Origin: an uncultured Paracoccaceae bacterium
Lineage (GTDB): Bacteria > Pseudomonadota > Alphaproteobacteria > Rhodobacterales > Rhodobacteraceae
DNA length: 64,000 nt
Assembly: GCA_947503765.1 (NCBI GenBank)
Contig: CANNFA010000004.1
Coordinates: 186,001-250,000 of the forward strand
Direction of reading: 5' to 3'
Shown here one piece after another: positions 19,315-30,575 of this stretch. Below the pieces are notes generated by a model, which did not search any database, had not been told where the DNA came from, and saw only the letters and a list, made by a program, of their open reading frames with translations. A program made the position numbers and the translations under genes. Numbering within the stretch: position 1 is the stretch's first letter; each line of letters begins with the position of its first letter.

Positions 19315-19894
19315 CGGCGCGGTGGCTCATGACGTGCTTGCGCGCGGGGTCCATCTCTCCGAAGGTTTCCGTCTCGCCGTCCGGCAGGAAGATGGGGTCG
19401 AACCCGAACCCTTCGGCGCCGCGCATCGGCCAGACGACCTGTCCGCCAACCGTGCCTTCGAACAGCTCGTCATGCCCGTCCGGCCAGGCAAGACAGAGGG
19501 TGCAATTAAATGCGGCAGTGCGGGGAAACGGAGCGTCACGCTCTTCAAGCAGCGTCCAGACCTTGGTCATGGCCATCGGAAAATCGCGGCCAGTCTCTGT
19601 TTCGGCCCAATCCGCGGTATAAACGCCGGGGGCGCCGTCCAGCGCATCGACGGTGATACCGCTATCATCGGAAAGCGCCGGCAGACCGGACCCCTTGGCC
19701 GCGAAATGCGCCTTGATCCTGGCATTTCCGGCAAAGCTGTCCTCGGTTTCCTCGGGCTCGACCAGGCCGAAATCGGCAGCCGAGGCGATTTCGACGCCGA
19801 AAGGCTCAAGCAAGGCGCGAATCTCGCGGATCTTGCCGGCATTATGCGACGCGATGACCAGCTTGTCGTGATCGAAGCGCCGCATATCACGCAA
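19277..19894 (-). CDS. rdgB: XTP/dITP diphosphatase RdgB (HAM1 family)
   Basis: RdgB removes deaminated purine triphosphates (dITP, XTP) from the nucleotide pool. The 205-residue protein has the family opening [15 protein letters not shown], the metal-binding [22 protein letters not shown] and the specificity block [22 protein letters not shown] near the end is characteristic. It overlaps rph by eight bases and hemW by 38, forming the operon rph-rdgB-hemW on the minus strand. Confidence 0.96.
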   Translation of the reverse strand: MRDMRRFDHDKLVIASHNAGKIREIRALLEPFGVEIASAADFGLVEPEETEDSFAGNARIKAHFAAKGSGLPALSDDSGITVDALDGAPGVYTADWAETETGRDFPMAMTKVWTLLEERDAPFPRTAAFNCTLCLAWPDGHDELFEGTVGGQVVWPMRGAEGFGFDPIFLPDGETETFGEMDPARKHVMSHRADAFRKLVAGCFA

Positions 19895-20597
19895 CCGCCG
19901 CCTTTTGCGCGGCGACCAATTCGCCGGCGCCTTTGGTTGCGAGAACCAGAAGCTCGTTCATTTCCCCGGTCGAGAAGGTCGCACCCTCGGCCGCCATCTG
20001 TACCTCGACCAGACGGCCCGCGCCGGTCAGGACGAAATTGCCGTCAACCCCGGCCTCGCTGTCCTCGGGATAGTCCAGATCAAGGATCGGCTGTCCGGCA
20101 TAGATGCCACAGGATACCGCGGCGACATGATCGGTCAACGGATCGCTGATGACATCGCCGGCCTTCATCAATTTGTTTACGGCCAGACGGAGCGCGACCC
20201 AGCCGCCGGTGATCGCGGCGCAGCGGGTGCCGCCATCGGCCTGTATCACGTCGCAATCGATGGTGATCTGCCGTTCGCCCAGCGCCACCCGGTCGACCCC
20301 GGCGCGCAGGGCACGGCCGATGAGCCGCTGGATTTCCTGCGTTCGCCCGGACTGGCCGTTCTTGGCTTCGCGGCGCATGCGCGTGTTGGTGGCGCGGGGC
20401 AGCATGCCGTATTCGGCCGTCACCCAACCCAGGCCGCTGTTCTTGAGAAAGGGCGGCACCCGTTCTTCAAGCGACGCGGTGCACAGAACGCGGGTATGGC
20501 CGCACGAAATCAGGCATGAGCCTTCGGCGTGACGGGTATAGTCGGTTTCGATGGAGATATCGCGCATCTGGTCGAGCGCTCTGCCGGACGGTCGCAT
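19887..20597 (-). CDS. rph: ribonuclease PH
   Basis: RNase PH trims tRNA 3' ends by phosphorolysis. The 236-residue protein starts [30 protein letters not shown] and contains [14 protein letters not shown] and [19 protein letters not shown], the RNA- and phosphate-binding signatures. The catalytic region [15 protein letters not shown] is represented by [15 protein letters not shown]. It heads the minus-strand operon with rdgB and hemW and is divergent from hrcA. Confidence 0.97.
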   Translation of the reverse strand: MRPSGRALDQMRDISIETDYTRHAEGSCLISCGHTRVLCTASLEERVPPFLKNSGLGWVTAEYGMLPRATNTRMRREAKNGQSGRTQEIQRLIGRALRAGVDRVALGERQITIDCDVIQADGGTRCAAITGGWVALRLAVNKLMKAGDVISDPLTDHVAAVSCGIYAGQPILDLDYPEDSEAGVDGNFVLTGAGRLVEVQMAAEGATFSTGEMNELLVLATKGAGELVAAQKAAVA

Positions 20598-20660
20598 GGG
20601 GTTCCTTCCAATCGGGTCGGGAGATGATTACCTGTGGGTTCGGACCATGCGCAACCCCGA

Positions 20661-20689
20661 TTGACGGCGGCGGGCATTGTCCTTTAATA
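20661..20689 (+). promoter_or_regulatory. candidate sigma-70 promoter of hrcA-grpE
   Basis: TTGACG at 20661-20666 is followed after 16 or 17 bases by TTTAAT or TTAATA (20683-20689). RNA would start about 18-20 bases before hrcA. No CIRCE inverted repeat is visible here, so HrcA autoregulation is not supported at this promoter. Confidence 0.5.
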
Positions 20690-20714
20690 CGCCCGGCCTC
20701 GCGAAAAGATCGAC

Positions 20715-21779
20715 ATGACGGACACATCGAAACTGCTGGAAGAGCTGAACGACCGCAGCCGCGAAGTGTTTCGCAGGGTGGTCGAAGGCTATCTCGATTT
20801 CGGCGGTCCCGTGGGATCGCGCACGTTGACCCGGTCGATGAGCGAAAAGGTATCGGCCGCCACGATCCGCAACGTGATGCAGGATCTGGAATATATGGGC
20901 CTGCTGGACAGCCCGCACGTTTCGGCCGGCCGCATCCCGACGCAGCAGGGGCTGCGGATGTTCGTCGATGGCCTGCTGGAAGTGGGCGAGCTCGACGCGG
21001 GCGACCGGCAGAAGATCGACGCGTCGATGGGCGCGAACGAGCGTGACATGGGCCCGCTGCTGGATCGCATCGGCTCGGCGCTGTCCGGACTGACCGCGGG
21101 CGCGAGCCTGGTCCTGGCGCCGAAGCACGAAGCGCCGATCAAGCATATAGATTTCGTCTCTCTGTCGCCTGACCGAGCATTGGCGGTGCTGGTCTTTGCC
21201 GACGGCCATGTCGAGAACCGGGTGTTCCACCCGCCGACCGGGCAGACGCCGTCCTCGCTGCGCGAGGCCGCGAATTTCCTGAACGCGATCGCAGAGGGGC
21301 GGACCCTGAGCGAGCTGCGCGAAAGGTTCGCGGCAGAGATCAAGAAGCGTCGTCAGGAGCTGAACGATCTTGCCCGCGACCTGGTCGAAAACGGGTTGGC
21401 GATCTGGGAAAACGAGGGCGAGACGTATGAACGGCTGATCGTCCGAGGGCGGGCGAACTTGCTGGGCGTGGAGCAGGAGGCGGAAGATCTGGAACGGATC
21501 CGCAACCTGTTCGACGATCTGGAACGGAAACGCGACATTGCCGAGTTTCTGGAACTGACCGACGAAGGTGAAGGCGTGCGCATCTTCATCGGGTCGGAAA
21601 ACAAGCTTTTTTCGCTTTCGGGTTCCTCTCTGGTCGTCTCTCCATATATGAACGCTGACCGAAAGATTATCGGCGCCGTGGGCGTGATCGGCCCGACCCG
21701 GCTGAACTACGGGCGGATCGTGCCGATCGTGGACTACACGGCGCAACTGGTGGGAAGAGTGGTTTCCGACCGAGGCTGA
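20715..21779 (+). CDS. hrcA: heat-inducible transcriptional repressor HrcA
   Basis: HrcA represses chaperonin operons by binding CIRCE elements. The 354-residue protein has the N-terminal winged helix (VGSRTLTRSMSEKVSAATIRNVMQDLEYMGLLDSPH) followed by AGRIPTQQGLRMFVD. The GAF-like domain and the inserted domain follow, ending NYGRIVPIVDYTAQLV. The characteristic IGSENKLFSLSGSSLVVSPY is present. grpE follows after 9 bases, the usual arrangement. Confidence 0.97.
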   Translation: MTDTSKLLEELNDRSREVFRRVVEGYLDFGGPVGSRTLTRSMSEKVSAATIRNVMQDLEYMGLLDSPHVSAGRIPTQQGLRMFVDGLLEVGELDAGDRQKIDASMGANERDMGPLLDRIGSALSGLTAGASLVLAPKHEAPIKHIDFVSLSPDRALAVLVFADGHVENRVFHPPTGQTPSSLREAANFLNAIAEGRTLSELRERFAAEIKKRRQELNDLARDLVENGLAIWENEGETYERLIVRGRANLLGVEQEAEDLERIRNLFDDLERKRDIAEFLELTDEGEGVRIFIGSENKLFSLSGSSLVVSPYMNADRKIIGAVGVIGPTRLNYGRIVPIVDYTAQLVGRVVSDRG

Positions 21780-21788
21780 GAGGATAGA

Positions 21789-22349
21789 ATGGCTGAGCAG
21801 AAAACCGAAGAATTCGCCGCAGAGGACATGACCTCGGCGGGCGACGCGCAAACAGACATGCAGGCGGATCTGTCGCACGACGCAGAACTGGACCAGTTGC
21901 GGGCGGAACGCGACGACATGCGCGACCGGTTCATGCGGGCGCTGGCGGATGCGGAAAACTCCCGCAAGCGCGGCGAGCGGGACCGGCGCGAGGCCGAGAA
22001 ATACGGCGGCTCGAAGCTCGCGCGTGACATGCTGCCGGTCTATGACAACCTTGCCCGCGCACTGGAGGCGGCGGATGCGGAAACGCGCGAGGCCAAGAAG
22101 GCCCTGATCGAGGGGATCGAGCTGACGATGCGCGAATTGTTGAACGTCTTTTCCAAGCACGGGATCGAGATCGTCAAACCCGAGCCGGGCGACCGTTTCG
22201 ATCCGCAGATGCATCAGGCGATGTTCGAGGCGCCGGTGCCGGATACCCGGGCCGGCGACATCGTTCAGGTCAGCCAGGTCGGGTTCCTGATACATGACAG
22301 GCTGTTGCGCCCGGCGCAGGTCGGGGTCAGTTCGACCCCGGCAAGCTGA
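21789..22349 (+). CDS. grpE: nucleotide exchange factor GrpE
   Basis: GrpE releases ADP from DnaK. The 186-residue protein has an acidic N-terminal tail, a long charged coiled coil (residues about 35-85) and the C-terminal beta domain with GDRFDPQMHQAMFEAPVPDTRAGDIVQVSQVGFLIHDRLLRPAQVGVS, the family signature. It is cotranscribed with hrcA. DnaK and DnaJ are not in the window. Confidence 0.97.
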   Translation: MAEQKTEEFAAEDMTSAGDAQTDMQADLSHDAELDQLRAERDDMRDRFMRALADAENSRKRGERDRREAEKYGGSKLARDMLPVYDNLARALEAADAETREAKKALIEGIELTMRELLNVFSKHGIEIVKPEPGDRFDPQMHQAMFEAPVPDTRAGDIVQVSQVGFLIHDRLLRPAQVGVSSTPAS

Positions 22350-22372
22350 GCGCGGCGTCCGGCCGCCGGCCG

Positions 22373-22393
22373 GCGAGGGGCGCTGCCCCTCGC
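22373..22393 (+). terminator. strong hairpin between grpE and mutS
   Basis: GCGAGGGGC at 22373-22381 pairs perfectly with GCCCCTCGC at 22385-22393 across a GCT loop. No T-run follows; instead comes CCCCGAGGTATTTCAAGCAA and then GATGAGGAGG. The hairpin lies between convergent grpE and mutS and may end transcription or stabilise 3' ends. A similar hairpin-plus-tail arrangement recurs between genes in Rhodobacterales as far as I recall, which would make it an interspersed repeat. Confidence 0.45.
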
Positions 22394-22436
22394 GCTCCCC
22401 GAGGTATTTCAAGCAAGATGAGGAGGAGGGCGGTCT

Positions 22437-25097
22437 TCAGCCGTCCTTTTTCATGGTCTTGAGCCTGTAGACGAGTTCGAGCGCTTCTTTCGGCGTCAAC
22501 GTGTCGGGATCGACTTCATCGACAATACGCTCCATGCCGGAAGGTTCGCGTGGCTTTGGCGCGGGCGGCGCTGCGGAGAACAGCGGCAAATCGTCCAGAA
22601 GGGCGCTTTTCCTGCCTTGGCGGGCCCCCTCTTCGAGTTGTGCCAGCACGTCGCGGGCACGGGCCACGACCGAGGCCGGCAACCCGGCAAGTCGCGCGAC
22701 CTGTACCCCATAGGAGCGGTCGGCGGCGCCGCGCCGGACCTCGTGCAGGAAGATGACATCACCCTCCCATTCGCGCACGGCCACCGTGGCGTTCTCGACA
22801 CCGGCCAGACGGTCGGCCAATTGCGTCAGTTCGTGGTAATGCGTGGCGAACAGGGCACGGCAGCGGTTCGCGTCGTGAAGGTGTTCGAGCGTTGCCCAGG
22901 CAATGGACAGCCCGTCATAGGTGGCGGTGCCGCGGCCGATCTCGTCGAGGATCACCAGCGCACGGTCGTCGGCCTGGTTCAGGATGGCGGCGGTTTCGAC
23001 CATCTCCACCATGAAGGTGGAGCGGCCGCGTGCCAGATCGTCCGATGCGCCGACGCGGCTGAACAGTTGCGAGACCATACCGATATGCGCCGACCGCGCC
23101 GGCACGAAGCTGCCCATCTGTGCCAGGATGGCGATCAGCGCATTCTGCCGCAGGAAGGTGGATTTGCCGGCCATGTTCGGGCCGGTCAGCAGCCAGATCG
23201 CGGCCCCTTCGCGATCGCCGGACAGGTTGCAATCATTGGCGATGAACGGCGCTCCGCCCTGCGCGCGCAGGGCGCGTTCCACGACAGGGTGCCGGCCCTC
23301 CTCGACATGAAAGGCGCGGCTGCCGTCGATTTTTGGACGAGTCCAGTTTTCGGCGGCCGCGAGATCGGCAAGGGCGGCGGCAATGTCGATCTCGGCAATG
23401 GCGCGGGCCAGCCCGTTCAGGGCGGCGGCAGCGTCGATGACCGCAGTGCGGAGGCCATCATAGAGACGCTTTTCGATGTCTGCTGCGCGTCCACTGGCAT
23501 TCAGGATCCGGGTCTCAAGCTCCGACAGGTCGATGGTGGTGAAGCGAACCGCATTGGCGGTGGTCTGCCGATGCTTGAACCGCTCTGACAAAGGCGGAGA
23601 CAGCATTCGTTCCGCATGGGTCGCGGTGCATTCGATGAAATAGCCCAGCACGTTGTTGTGCTTGATCTTGAGAGAGGAAATGCCGGTTTCCGCGGCATAA
23701 TCGGCCTGCATCCGGGCGATGACGCCGCGCCCCTCGTCGCGCAGGCTGCGGGCGTCGTCCAGTTCGGCGTCGAACCCGTCCGCAATGAACCCGCCATCGC
23801 GGACAAGGAGCGGCGGTTCCGCGACAAGGGCCTGATCCAGCCGATCCAGTAGCGCATCATGCCCGGTCAAATCGCCCCTTACGGCGTCTAACATGGCCGG
23901 CAGGCTCTGTTCCGTCAGATTTTCCGCAACCGCGAGCGCTTGGATCAACCCGTTACGGCTTGCTGCAAGATCACGCGGCCCGCCGCGGTCGAGCACCAGC
24001 CGCGACACGGCCCGGTCGATATCGGGAAACCTGCGCAGGATGTCACGCAACTTGTCCGCAAGTTCACGGTTTTCGAGAAAGAACGCGATGGAATCGTGGC
24101 GATCGGCAACAGCCTGAAGGTCGCGCGAGGGGCTGGACAGCCGCCGTTCCAGAAGGCGCGCACCGCCGGCGGTGACAGTCCTGTCGATCGTGTGCAAAAG
24201 CGAGCCGTCGCGCCCGCCGGACAGGCCATGTGTCAGTTCCAGGTTCCGGCGCGTGGCGGCGTCGATCTGCATTGTGCCGCCGGCGGATTCGCGCACTGGC
24301 GGACGCAGCAGCGGCAGATTGCCCTTTTGGGTGATGTCGAGATAATCGACGATGCCGCCCATCGCCGCCTGTTCCGCGCGGGAAAAACTGCCGAACGCAT
24401 CCAGCGTGCCGACCTTGAACAGGGCGGTCAGACGCCCGGCGCCGGCGGTGCTGTCGAAACTGGCGCGGGAAAGCGGCGTGGCGACGGCGCCGAGGTCGGT
24501 GACGACATCGGCGAGCTCCGACTCGAGTGTCTCTGGCAGGACAATCTCGCGCGGGGATATCCGGGCGAGTTCGGGGGACAGGCGGGTGCGTGAACACGGC
24601 ATCACCTGAAACGCACCGGTCGATATATCGACCCAGGCCAGCGCACCTTCGCCGCGAATCTCGGCATAGGCGGCGAGGAAATTGTGACGCCGCGCCTCGA
24701 GCAGGGACTCCTCGGTCAGCGTACCGGGGGTCACGAGGCGGACGACATCGCGCCGAACCACCGATTTCGAGCCGCGCTTCTTTGCCTCGGCCGGATCTTC
24801 CATCTGCTCGCAGACCGCGACGCGAAACCCCTTGCGGATCAGCGTGAGAAGGTACCCCTCGGCGGAATGGACCGGGACACCGCACATCGGAATATCCTCG
24901 CCGCCATGCTTGCCGCGTTTGGTCAGCGCGATGTCGAGCGTGGCGGCGGCGGCGGCGGCATCGTCGAAGAACATCTCGTAGAAGTCGCCCATCCGGTAGA
25001 ACAGAAGCGCATCGGGATGACGCGCCTTGATCTCCAGGTATTGCGCCATCATCGGCGTGGTGGCGGCAGTCGCGCTTGTCACGTTGTCCCCCGGCAT
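22437..25097 (-). CDS. mutS: DNA mismatch repair protein MutS
   Basis: MutS recognises mismatches and starts repair. The 886-residue protein has the mismatch-probing motif in [14 protein letters not shown], the core and clamp domains, and the ATPase with Walker [19 protein letters not shown] and Walker [17 protein letters not shown]. The C-terminal [11 protein letters not shown] and dimerisation tail are intact. The ATG at 25097 gives [26 protein letters not shown] five codons later has a stronger GGGGG upstream and is a possible true start. The reading frame is open far upstream, but that part is not conserved and would overlap maeB. Confidence 0.96.
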   Translation of the reverse strand: MPGDNVTSATAATTPMMAQYLEIKARHPDALLFYRMGDFYEMFFDDAAAAAATLDIALTKRGKHGGEDIPMCGVPVHSAEGYLLTLIRKGFRVAVCEQMEDPAEAKKRGSKSVVRRDVVRLVTPGTLTEESLLEARRHNFLAAYAEIRGEGALAWVDISTGAFQVMPCSRTRLSPELARISPREIVLPETLESELADVVTDLGAVATPLSRASFDSTAGAGRLTALFKVGTLDAFGSFSRAEQAAMGGIVDYLDITQKGNLPLLRPPVRESAGGTMQIDAATRRNLELTHGLSGGRDGSLLHTIDRTVTAGGARLLERRLSSPSRDLQAVADRHDSIAFFLENRELADKLRDILRRFPDIDRAVSRLVLDRGGPRDLAASRNGLIQALAVAENLTEQSLPAMLDAVRGDLTGHDALLDRLDQALVAEPPLLVRDGGFIADGFDAELDDARSLRDEGRGVIARMQADYAAETGISSLKIKHNNVLGYFIECTATHAERMLSPPLSERFKHRQTTANAVRFTTIDLSELETRILNASGRAADIEKRLYDGLRTAVIDAAAALNGLARAIAEIDIAAALADLAAAENWTRPKIDGSRAFHVEEGRHPVVERALRAQGGAPFIANDCNLSGDREGAAIWLLTGPNMAGKSTFLRQNALIAILAQMGSFVPARSAHIGMVSQLFSRVGASDDLARGRSTFMVEMVETAAILNQADDRALVILDEIGRGTATYDGLSIAWATLEHLHDANRCRALFATHYHELTQLADRLAGVENATVAVREWEGDVIFLHEVRRGAADRSYGVQVARLAGLPASVVARARDVLAQLEEGARQGRKSALLDDLPLFSAAPPAPKPREPSGMERIVDEVDPDTLTPKEALELVYRLKTMKKDG

Positions 25098-25206
25098 GAG
25101 CTTTGGCCGAGAGTACAAACCGGCGCGGCGGGCCGCAATTCGATCTTCCGTTGAGGAGAATCGGCCTGCCGGGTAACACTTGTCGTCCACAGGGAGGAAA
25201 CCGGCC

Positions 25207-27462
25207 ATGGCGACGCAAAAACACTCGCGCGAGGACGCGCTGACATTCCATCTGGAGCCGTCGCCCGGAAAGCTGGGGATACATGCGACGGTGCCGATGA
25301 CCACGCAGCGCGACCTGTCCCTGGCCTATTCGCCGGGCGTGGCGGTTCCGTGCGAGGAAATCGCGGCCGATCCGGGCAAGGCATACGACTACACCTCCAA
25401 GGGTAATCTTGTCGCGGTGATTTCCAATGGCACGGCGGTGCTGGGGCTGGGGAACCTGGGGGCGTTGGCGTCGAAGCCGGTGATGGAGGGCAAGGCGGTG
25501 CTGTTCAAACGCTTTGCCGACGTCAATTCCATCGATATCGAGCTGGATACCGAGGATACCGAGGCGTTCATCCAGGCGGTGCGGCTCATGGGGCCGACCT
25601 TTGGCGGCATCAACCTCGAGGATATCAAGGCGCCGGAATGTTTCATCATCGAGCAGCGGCTCAAGGAAGAGATGGACATCCCGGTGTTTCACGACGACCA
25701 GCACGGCACCGCGGTGATCTGTGCGGCCGGCTTGATCAACGCGCTGCATCTGTCCGACAAGAAGATCGAGGACGTGCGCATCGTTCTAAACGGGGCCGGC
25801 GCGGCCGGAATCGCCTGTATCGAGCTGCTCAAATCCATGGGCGCACGGCCAGAAAACTGTATCGTCTGCGACACGAAGGGCGTCATCTACCAGGGTCGGA
25901 CCGACGGGATGAACCAGTGGAAATCCGGCCACGCGATCAAGACCGAACTGAGGACGCTGGACGAGGCGATGAAGGGCGCGGACGTATTCCTTGGCGTCAG
26001 TGCGAAAGGCTCTGTCACGCAGGATATGGTGTCTGCCATGGCCGACAAGCCGGTGATTTTTGCCATGGCCAATCCCGACCCCGAGATCACGCCCGAAGAG
26101 GCGCACGACGTGCGCCCCGACGCCATCGTGGCGACCGGGCGGTCGGATTATCCGAACCAGGTGAACAACGTCCTCGGGTTTCCCTACCTGTTCCGCGGTG
26201 CGCTGGACATCCATGCGCGCGCGATCAACGACGAGATGAAGATCGCCTGCGCCGAGGCGCTGGCCGAACTGGCGCGGATGGATGTGCCCGACGAGGTGGC
26301 GGTCGCCTATGGTCGCAAGCTGAACTTCGGGCGCGACTACATCATTCCGACGCCCTTCGATCCGAGACTGATCCACATGATTCCGCCCGCCGTGGCCGAG
26401 GCCGGGATGAAGACAGGCGTGGCGCGGCGCCCCATCGGGGACATGGAAGCCTACCGGCAATCGTTGATCGAGCGGATGGATCCGACCGCCTCGATCCTGA
26501 ACGGCATCAACTCGCGGGCGCGCGCCGCGCAGGCGACGATGGTCTTTGCCGAGGGGGACGACCCGCGCGTTCTGCGTGCCGCCGTTTCCTACCAGCGAAA
26601 CGGATTCGGCCGGGCATTGGTGGTCGGCCGCGAATCCGACGTGGCCGAAAAGCTGGCAGCCGAAGGGCTGGCCGACGCGGCGCGCGAATTGCGAGTGGTG
26701 AACGCCGCCAATACGGCTCATTTAGAGACTTACAAGACGTTCATGTACGAGCGGTTGCAACGCAAGGGGATGGACCAGCAGGACATTCACAGGCTTGCGG
26801 CCCGGGACCGACACGTCTTTGCCGCGCTCATGGTCGCGCATGGACATGGCGACGGCATGATCACCGGCGCGACGCGCAAATCCTCGCATGTCCTGCAACT
26901 GCTCAACCATGTTTTCGATTTGTCGGCGAAGGACGATGCCGTCGGGGTGACCGTGCTGCTGCATCGCGGGCGGATCGTGATGATCGCCGATACCCTGGTG
27001 CATGAATGGCCGGACGAAGAGGATCTGGCGACGATCGCGGAGCGCGCGGCGGTGGTGGCGCGCGGCCTCGGAATGGAGCCGCGCGTTGCGTTCGTCAGCT
27101 TTTCCACCTTCGGCTACCCCGTGTCGGAGCGGGCAACGAAGATGAAGGTTGCGGCGCAAGTGCTGGACCGGCGCGGCGCGGATTTCGAGTATGAGGGTGA
27201 AATGACCGTCGATGTGGCTCTGAACCCGCGGGTTCAGGCGCATTACCCGTTCCAGCGCCTGACCGGCCCGGCCAACATCCTGGTGGTGCCGGCGCGGCAC
27301 TCGGCCTCCATCTCGGTCAAGCTGATGCAGGAAATGGCGGGCGCTACGGTGATCGGCCCGATCCTGACGGGTGCCGACAAGCCGATCCAGATATGCCAGA
27401 CGGTGTCGACCGTGAACGACATCCTGAATATGGCGATCTTCGCCGCGGCGGAGGTCGATTAG
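25207..27462 (+). CDS. maeB: NADP-dependent malic enzyme with phosphotransacetylase-like domain
   Basis: The enzyme decarboxylates malate to pyruvate with NADP+. The 751-residue protein has an N-terminal malic enzyme domain, with [12 protein letters not shown], the metal-binding [15 protein letters not shown] and the nucleotide loop [11 protein letters not shown]. The C-terminal part from about residue 435 resembles phosphotransacetylase, which in this family is regulatory rather than catalytic. The ATG at 25207 has GGAGG eight bases upstream; an ATG nine codons earlier lacks such a site. It is divergent from mutS. Confidence 0.95.
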   Translation: MATQKHSREDALTFHLEPSPGKLGIHATVPMTTQRDLSLAYSPGVAVPCEEIAADPGKAYDYTSKGNLVAVISNGTAVLGLGNLGALASKPVMEGKAVLFKRFADVNSIDIELDTEDTEAFIQAVRLMGPTFGGINLEDIKAPECFIIEQRLKEEMDIPVFHDDQHGTAVICAAGLINALHLSDKKIEDVRIVLNGAGAAGIACIELLKSMGARPENCIVCDTKGVIYQGRTDGMNQWKSGHAIKTELRTLDEAMKGADVFLGVSAKGSVTQDMVSAMADKPVIFAMANPDPEITPEEAHDVRPDAIVATGRSDYPNQVNNVLGFPYLFRGALDIHARAINDEMKIACAEALAELARMDVPDEVAVAYGRKLNFGRDYIIPTPFDPRLIHMIPPAVAEAGMKTGVARRPIGDMEAYRQSLIERMDPTASILNGINSRARAAQATMVFAEGDDPRVLRAAVSYQRNGFGRALVVGRESDVAEKLAAEGLADAARELRVVNAANTAHLETYKTFMYERLQRKGMDQQDIHRLAARDRHVFAALMVAHGHGDGMITGATRKSSHVLQLLNHVFDLSAKDDAVGVTVLLHRGRIVMIADTLVHEWPDEEDLATIAERAAVVARGLGMEPRVAFVSFSTFGYPVSERATKMKVAAQVLDRRGADFEYEGEMTVDVALNPRVQAHYPFQRLTGPANILVVPARHSASISVKLMQEMAGATVIGPILTGADKPIQICQTVSTVNDILNMAIFAAAEVD

Positions 27463-28103
27463 CCTCCGGCAAAAGGCGCGTCCCCGCCCCAAAGCTCGCG
27501 CACCCGCTCGTCCCGGCCGCATCCCTTGCGGTAGCGTTTGTATGCGTCCGCCTTTGAAATCGGGCCGAACCGCGACAGGATCAGCTCGGGGCTCTTGTAG
27601 TAGTCCTGGTGATACGCCTCCGCCGGGTAGAACGGCGCGGCATCCCGGATCGGTGTGACGATCTCCTGCCCAAGCGCATCTTCGGCCTGCGCCTTGGCAG
27701 CCTCGGCCATGCGCCGTTCCTCCGGGTTAGAGACGAAAACGGCGGTAGAATAACTTTCACCCCGGTCGCAGAACTGCCCGCCTGCATCGGTCGGATCGAT
27801 GGACCGAAAAAACAACTGCATCAACTGCGCATAGCTGACCTTGTCGGTGTCGTAGGTGATCTCCGCAACTTCCAGATGGCCGGTGCCGCCCCTGGTCACT
27901 TGCTTGTAGGTCGGATTCTCCGTCTGGCCGCCGGCAAAGCCGGAGACCACCTCCGTGACGCCCTCGACTTTCTCGAAATCCGCTTCAACACACCAGAAAC
28001 AGCCGCCAGCCACCAGCGCGGTTCTGGTTTCCGCCTGCGCCGTTGCAGCTATCGCCGCGAACGCGGCCGCGGCCAATACCGGTTTAACCACAAATCGGAA
28101 CAT
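27459..28103 (-). CDS. msrA: peptide methionine-S-sulfoxide reductase MsrA, exported
   Basis: MsrA reduces the S-epimer of methionine sulfoxide in proteins. The 214-residue protein has the catalytic motif [17 protein letters not shown] with the reactive cysteine at residue 35, plus [28 protein letters not shown]. The first about 24 residues form a signal peptide ending ATAQA, so it should act in the periplasm. No msrB lies nearby. It overlaps the convergent maeB gene by four bases. The 188 bases upstream to argG hold no clear feature. Confidence 0.94.
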   Translation of the reverse strand: MFRFVVKPVLAAAAFAAIAATAQAETRTALVAGGCFWCVEADFEKVEGVTEVVSGFAGGQTENPTYKQVTRGGTGHLEVAEITYDTDKVSYAQLMQLFFRSIDPTDAGGQFCDRGESYSTAVFVSNPEERRMAEAAKAQAEDALGQEIVTPIRDAAPFYPAEAYHQDYYKSPELILSRFGPISKADAYKRYRKGCGRDERVRELWGGDAPFAGG

Positions 28104-28291
28104 TGCATCCTCCTCGGTTGCCCCGAGAGTGAGGTTTCCTGGCGCATCGGCAAGTCACCGGCGCGTGATGTCACGCAAGGGTTACTGCCAGGGGCACCAG
28201 CGGCCAACCTTCTTGGAACGGTCCAGGGAGGTTGATGCCGCCGGTTTGGACATGGTTGAAACGTCTCTAATCAGGGGAAGTCGGTGTAAGA

Positions 28292-29521
28292 CTAGCCCTT
28301 CAACCGTCTGTCACGCATTGCGATCAGCCGCAGCCGCAGGGCGTTCAGCTTGATGAATCCGGCTGCATCCTTCTGATCGTAGGCGCCCGCATCCTCTTCG
28401 AAGGTCACATGCGCTTCGGAATAGAGCGAGTGATCGGACCAGCGGGCAACGGTGCGGACGAGACCCTTGTAAAGCTTGAGCCGAACCGTGCCGGTCACAT
28501 GCTTCTGGCTGTGGTCGATCAGGGCCTGCAACATCTCGCGCTCGGGGCTGAACCAGAAACCGTTATAGATCAGCTCGGCGTATTTCGGCATCAGCTCGTC
28601 CTTCAGATGCGCCTGGCCGCGGTCGAGCGTGATCTGCTCGATCCCGCGATGCGCCTCGAGCAACACTGTACCGCCGGGCGTCTCGTAGATGCCGCGCGAC
28701 TTCATCCCGACGAAGCGGCCTTCGACAAGATCGAGCCGGCCGATCCCGTGTTTGCCGCCAAGCACGTTAAGGCGGGTCAGAATCGACGCCGGCGACATGG
28801 AGTCGCCGTCGATAGAGACAGCATCGCCCTGCTCGAACCCGATCTCGACATATTCGGGCTCGTTCGGTGCATCCTCGGGGTGAACGGTGCGCTGATAGAC
28901 GTAATCGGGCGCCTCCTGTTTCGGATCCTCCAGCACCTTTCCCTCGGACGAAGTATGCAGCAGGTTCGCATCGACCGAGAACGGCGCCTCGCCGCGTTTG
29001 TCCTTGGCAATCGGAATCTGGTTCTTCTCCGCGAAGTCCAGAAGCCGGGTGCGGGATGTCAAATCCCATTCCCGCCACGGTGCGATGACCTTGATGTCGG
29101 GGTCCAGCGCATAGGCCGCCAGTTCAAAGCGCACCTGGTCGTTACCCTTGCCGGTGGCCCCGTGGGCGACCGCGTCGGCGCCGGTGTCCGCCGCGATTTC
29201 GACCAGGCGCTTCGAGATCAGCGGCCGCGCGATGGAGGTGCCCAGCAGGTAAAGCCCCTCATACACCGCATTGGCCCGGAACATCGGAAACACGAAGTCG
29301 CGCACGAATTCTTCGCGCAGGTCCTCGATATAGATATTCGCGGGATCGATCCCCAGCATTTCCGCCTTCTTGCGCGCGGGTTCCAGCTCTTCGCCCTGAC
29401 CAAGATCGGCGGTGAAGGTCACCACCTCGCAGCCATATTCTGTCTGCAGCCATTTCAGGATGATCGAGGTGTCGAGACCGCCGGAATAGGCGAGAACGAC
29501 TTTCTTGGGTGCATCGGGCAT
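28292..29521 (-). CDS. argG: argininosuccinate synthase
   Basis: ArgG condenses citrulline and aspartate with ATP in arginine synthesis. The 409-residue protein has the PP-loop [18 protein letters not shown] near residues 8-25, the citrulline-binding [13 protein letters not shown] and [18 protein letters not shown], all diagnostic. It is transcribed alone and is divergent from the thioesterase gene. Confidence 0.98.
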   Translation of the reverse strand: MPDAPKKVVLAYSGGLDTSIILKWLQTEYGCEVVTFTADLGQGEELEPARKKAEMLGIDPANIYIEDLREEFVRDFVFPMFRANAVYEGLYLLGTSIARPLISKRLVEIAADTGADAVAHGATGKGNDQVRFELAAYALDPDIKVIAPWREWDLTSRTRLLDFAEKNQIPIAKDKRGEAPFSVDANLLHTSSEGKVLEDPKQEAPDYVYQRTVHPEDAPNEPEYVEIGFEQGDAVSIDGDSMSPASILTRLNVLGGKHGIGRLDLVEGRFVGMKSRGIYETPGGTVLLEAHRGIEQITLDRGQAHLKDELMPKYAELIYNGFWFSPEREMLQALIDHSQKHVTGTVRLKLYKGLVRTVARWSDHSLYSEAHVTFEEDAGAYDQKDAAGFIKLNALRLRLIAMRDRRLKG

Positions 29522-29643
29522 CGGGCAAGCTCCGGGTTGAATGGTCCGGGCCGTTTAGCGCGGGGTGCGGGCAGCGGCAAGGCGGGGTTGCGACAAGCCT
29601 GCGAGAGTGTTTCGGTATGCAGGTCCGCCCGAAGGAGGCAAAG

Positions 29644-30069
29644 ATGACCGACCGGATGGAATTGCTTCGTGGCGTCGTGCATCCGTGGCACCTGGATCAT
29701 TTCGGCCACATGAACGTGCGTCACTACGCGCCCTTCTTCGACGATGCCGTTTATCACATCTGGACACAGCTTGGTCTGGCCTATTCGGAGCTGCTTGAAG
29801 CGCATGGGATCCACGCCGTGACCGGCTCCGCGACGACCACCTTCGTCAAGGAACTGGCCGCCGGAGATCTCATCCGGATCGACGGCACCGTCAGGCGGAT
29901 CGGCGGCAAGAGCGTGGCGTTCCACCTGCGGATGTTGCACGCCGACACCGGAGAGGTGCATGCAACCTATGATGTGACGGAAGTGCTCTTCGACCCGTCC
30001 AGCCGGTCATCGGCGACGATACCGGACGCCGTTCGGGCCAGGTTGCAGGAACAAGTCCGGCCGGAATGA
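29644..30069 (+). CDS. acyl-CoA thioesterase (4-hydroxybenzoyl-CoA thioesterase-like hotdog fold)
   Basis: A 141-residue single hotdog domain. HLDHFGHMNVRHYAPFFDDAVYH contains the conserved Asp and the helix of the 4HBT family. FVKELAAGDLIRIDGTVRRIGGKSVAFHLRML forms the sheet. The likely reaction is hydrolysis of an acyl-CoA thioester; the acyl group is unknown. The ATG is preceded by AAGGAGG six bases upstream, so the open frame reading from 29509 was rejected. Confidence 0.85.
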   Translation: MTDRMELLRGVVHPWHLDHFGHMNVRHYAPFFDDAVYHIWTQLGLAYSELLEAHGIHAVTGSATTTFVKELAAGDLIRIDGTVRRIGGKSVAFHLRMLHADTGEVHATYDVTEVLFDPSSRSSATIPDAVRARLQEQVRPE

Positions 30070-30082
30070 CCCCCTCTGCCGC

Positions 30083-30418
30083 TCAGGCGGATGCCGCGTC
30101 CGGCGCGTTGGCGAGGAGCATCTTTCGCGATGTGCCATAGACAGACAAGAGCTCCGCAACATCCACTTGCGCGGCATCGCCAGCCGCCGCCAGCCGCTCG
30201 CCCTCCGAACAGATCGCCGCCAGATGCTCGAAACCGATATTCAGCGCACTTCCCTTGAGAAAGTGGAGCAGCGCGCCGACGTCCTGCGGCGACGCATCGG
30301 CGGACAGACTTTCCAGCGCCTCCTCCACTTCTTCGAGAAAAAGCTCGGCTACTTCGTCGAATTCATCGGGGCCGATCTCCTCTCGGAGTTCACCGACCCG
30401 CCGCCAATCAATCATCAT
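30083..30418 (-). CDS. Hpt histidine phosphotransfer protein
   Basis: A 111-residue all-helical protein with the Hpt motif LLHFLKGSALNIGF; His52 is the phosphorylated residue. Such proteins relay phosphate between hybrid kinases and response regulators. The start was set at the first of two adjacent ATG codons, since GGGG lies just upstream and the following IDWRRVGELREEIG fits the domain boundary. It is divergent from a receiver-phosphatase gene 157 bp away, a likely partner, and no kinase lies nearby. Confidence 0.88.
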   Translation of the reverse strand: MMIDWRRVGELREEIGPDEFDEVAELFLEEVEEALESLSADASPQDVGALLHFLKGSALNIGFEHLAAICSEGERLAAAGDAAQVDVAELLSVYGTSRKMLLANAPDAASA

Positions 30419-30575
30419 CCTGCCCCGGACTTGCCGCGTCTTCCCGGGATCATCATCCGCTTGGCGTGACCAATCGGTTAATGCGGAACGATTAATCATT
30501 AAAATCCGATTTTTAGCCTGTCATTAACACTTTCCGCCCAAGGTCGGCCAAAAGCGAATTGAGATCGGCGCATTC

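Noticed and set aside
20598-20714. CIRCE operator before hrcA
   Set aside because: No TTAGCACTC/GAGTGCTAA inverted repeat is present in the gap.
20628-22412. 594-codon open frame on the minus strand across hrcA-grpE
   Set aside because: It is antisense to two clearly conserved genes; its composition is the shadow typical of high-GC DNA, with no recognisable domain.
25098-25304. Long N-terminal extension of mutS
   Set aside because: It would overlap maeB and shows no similarity to the MutS N-terminus.
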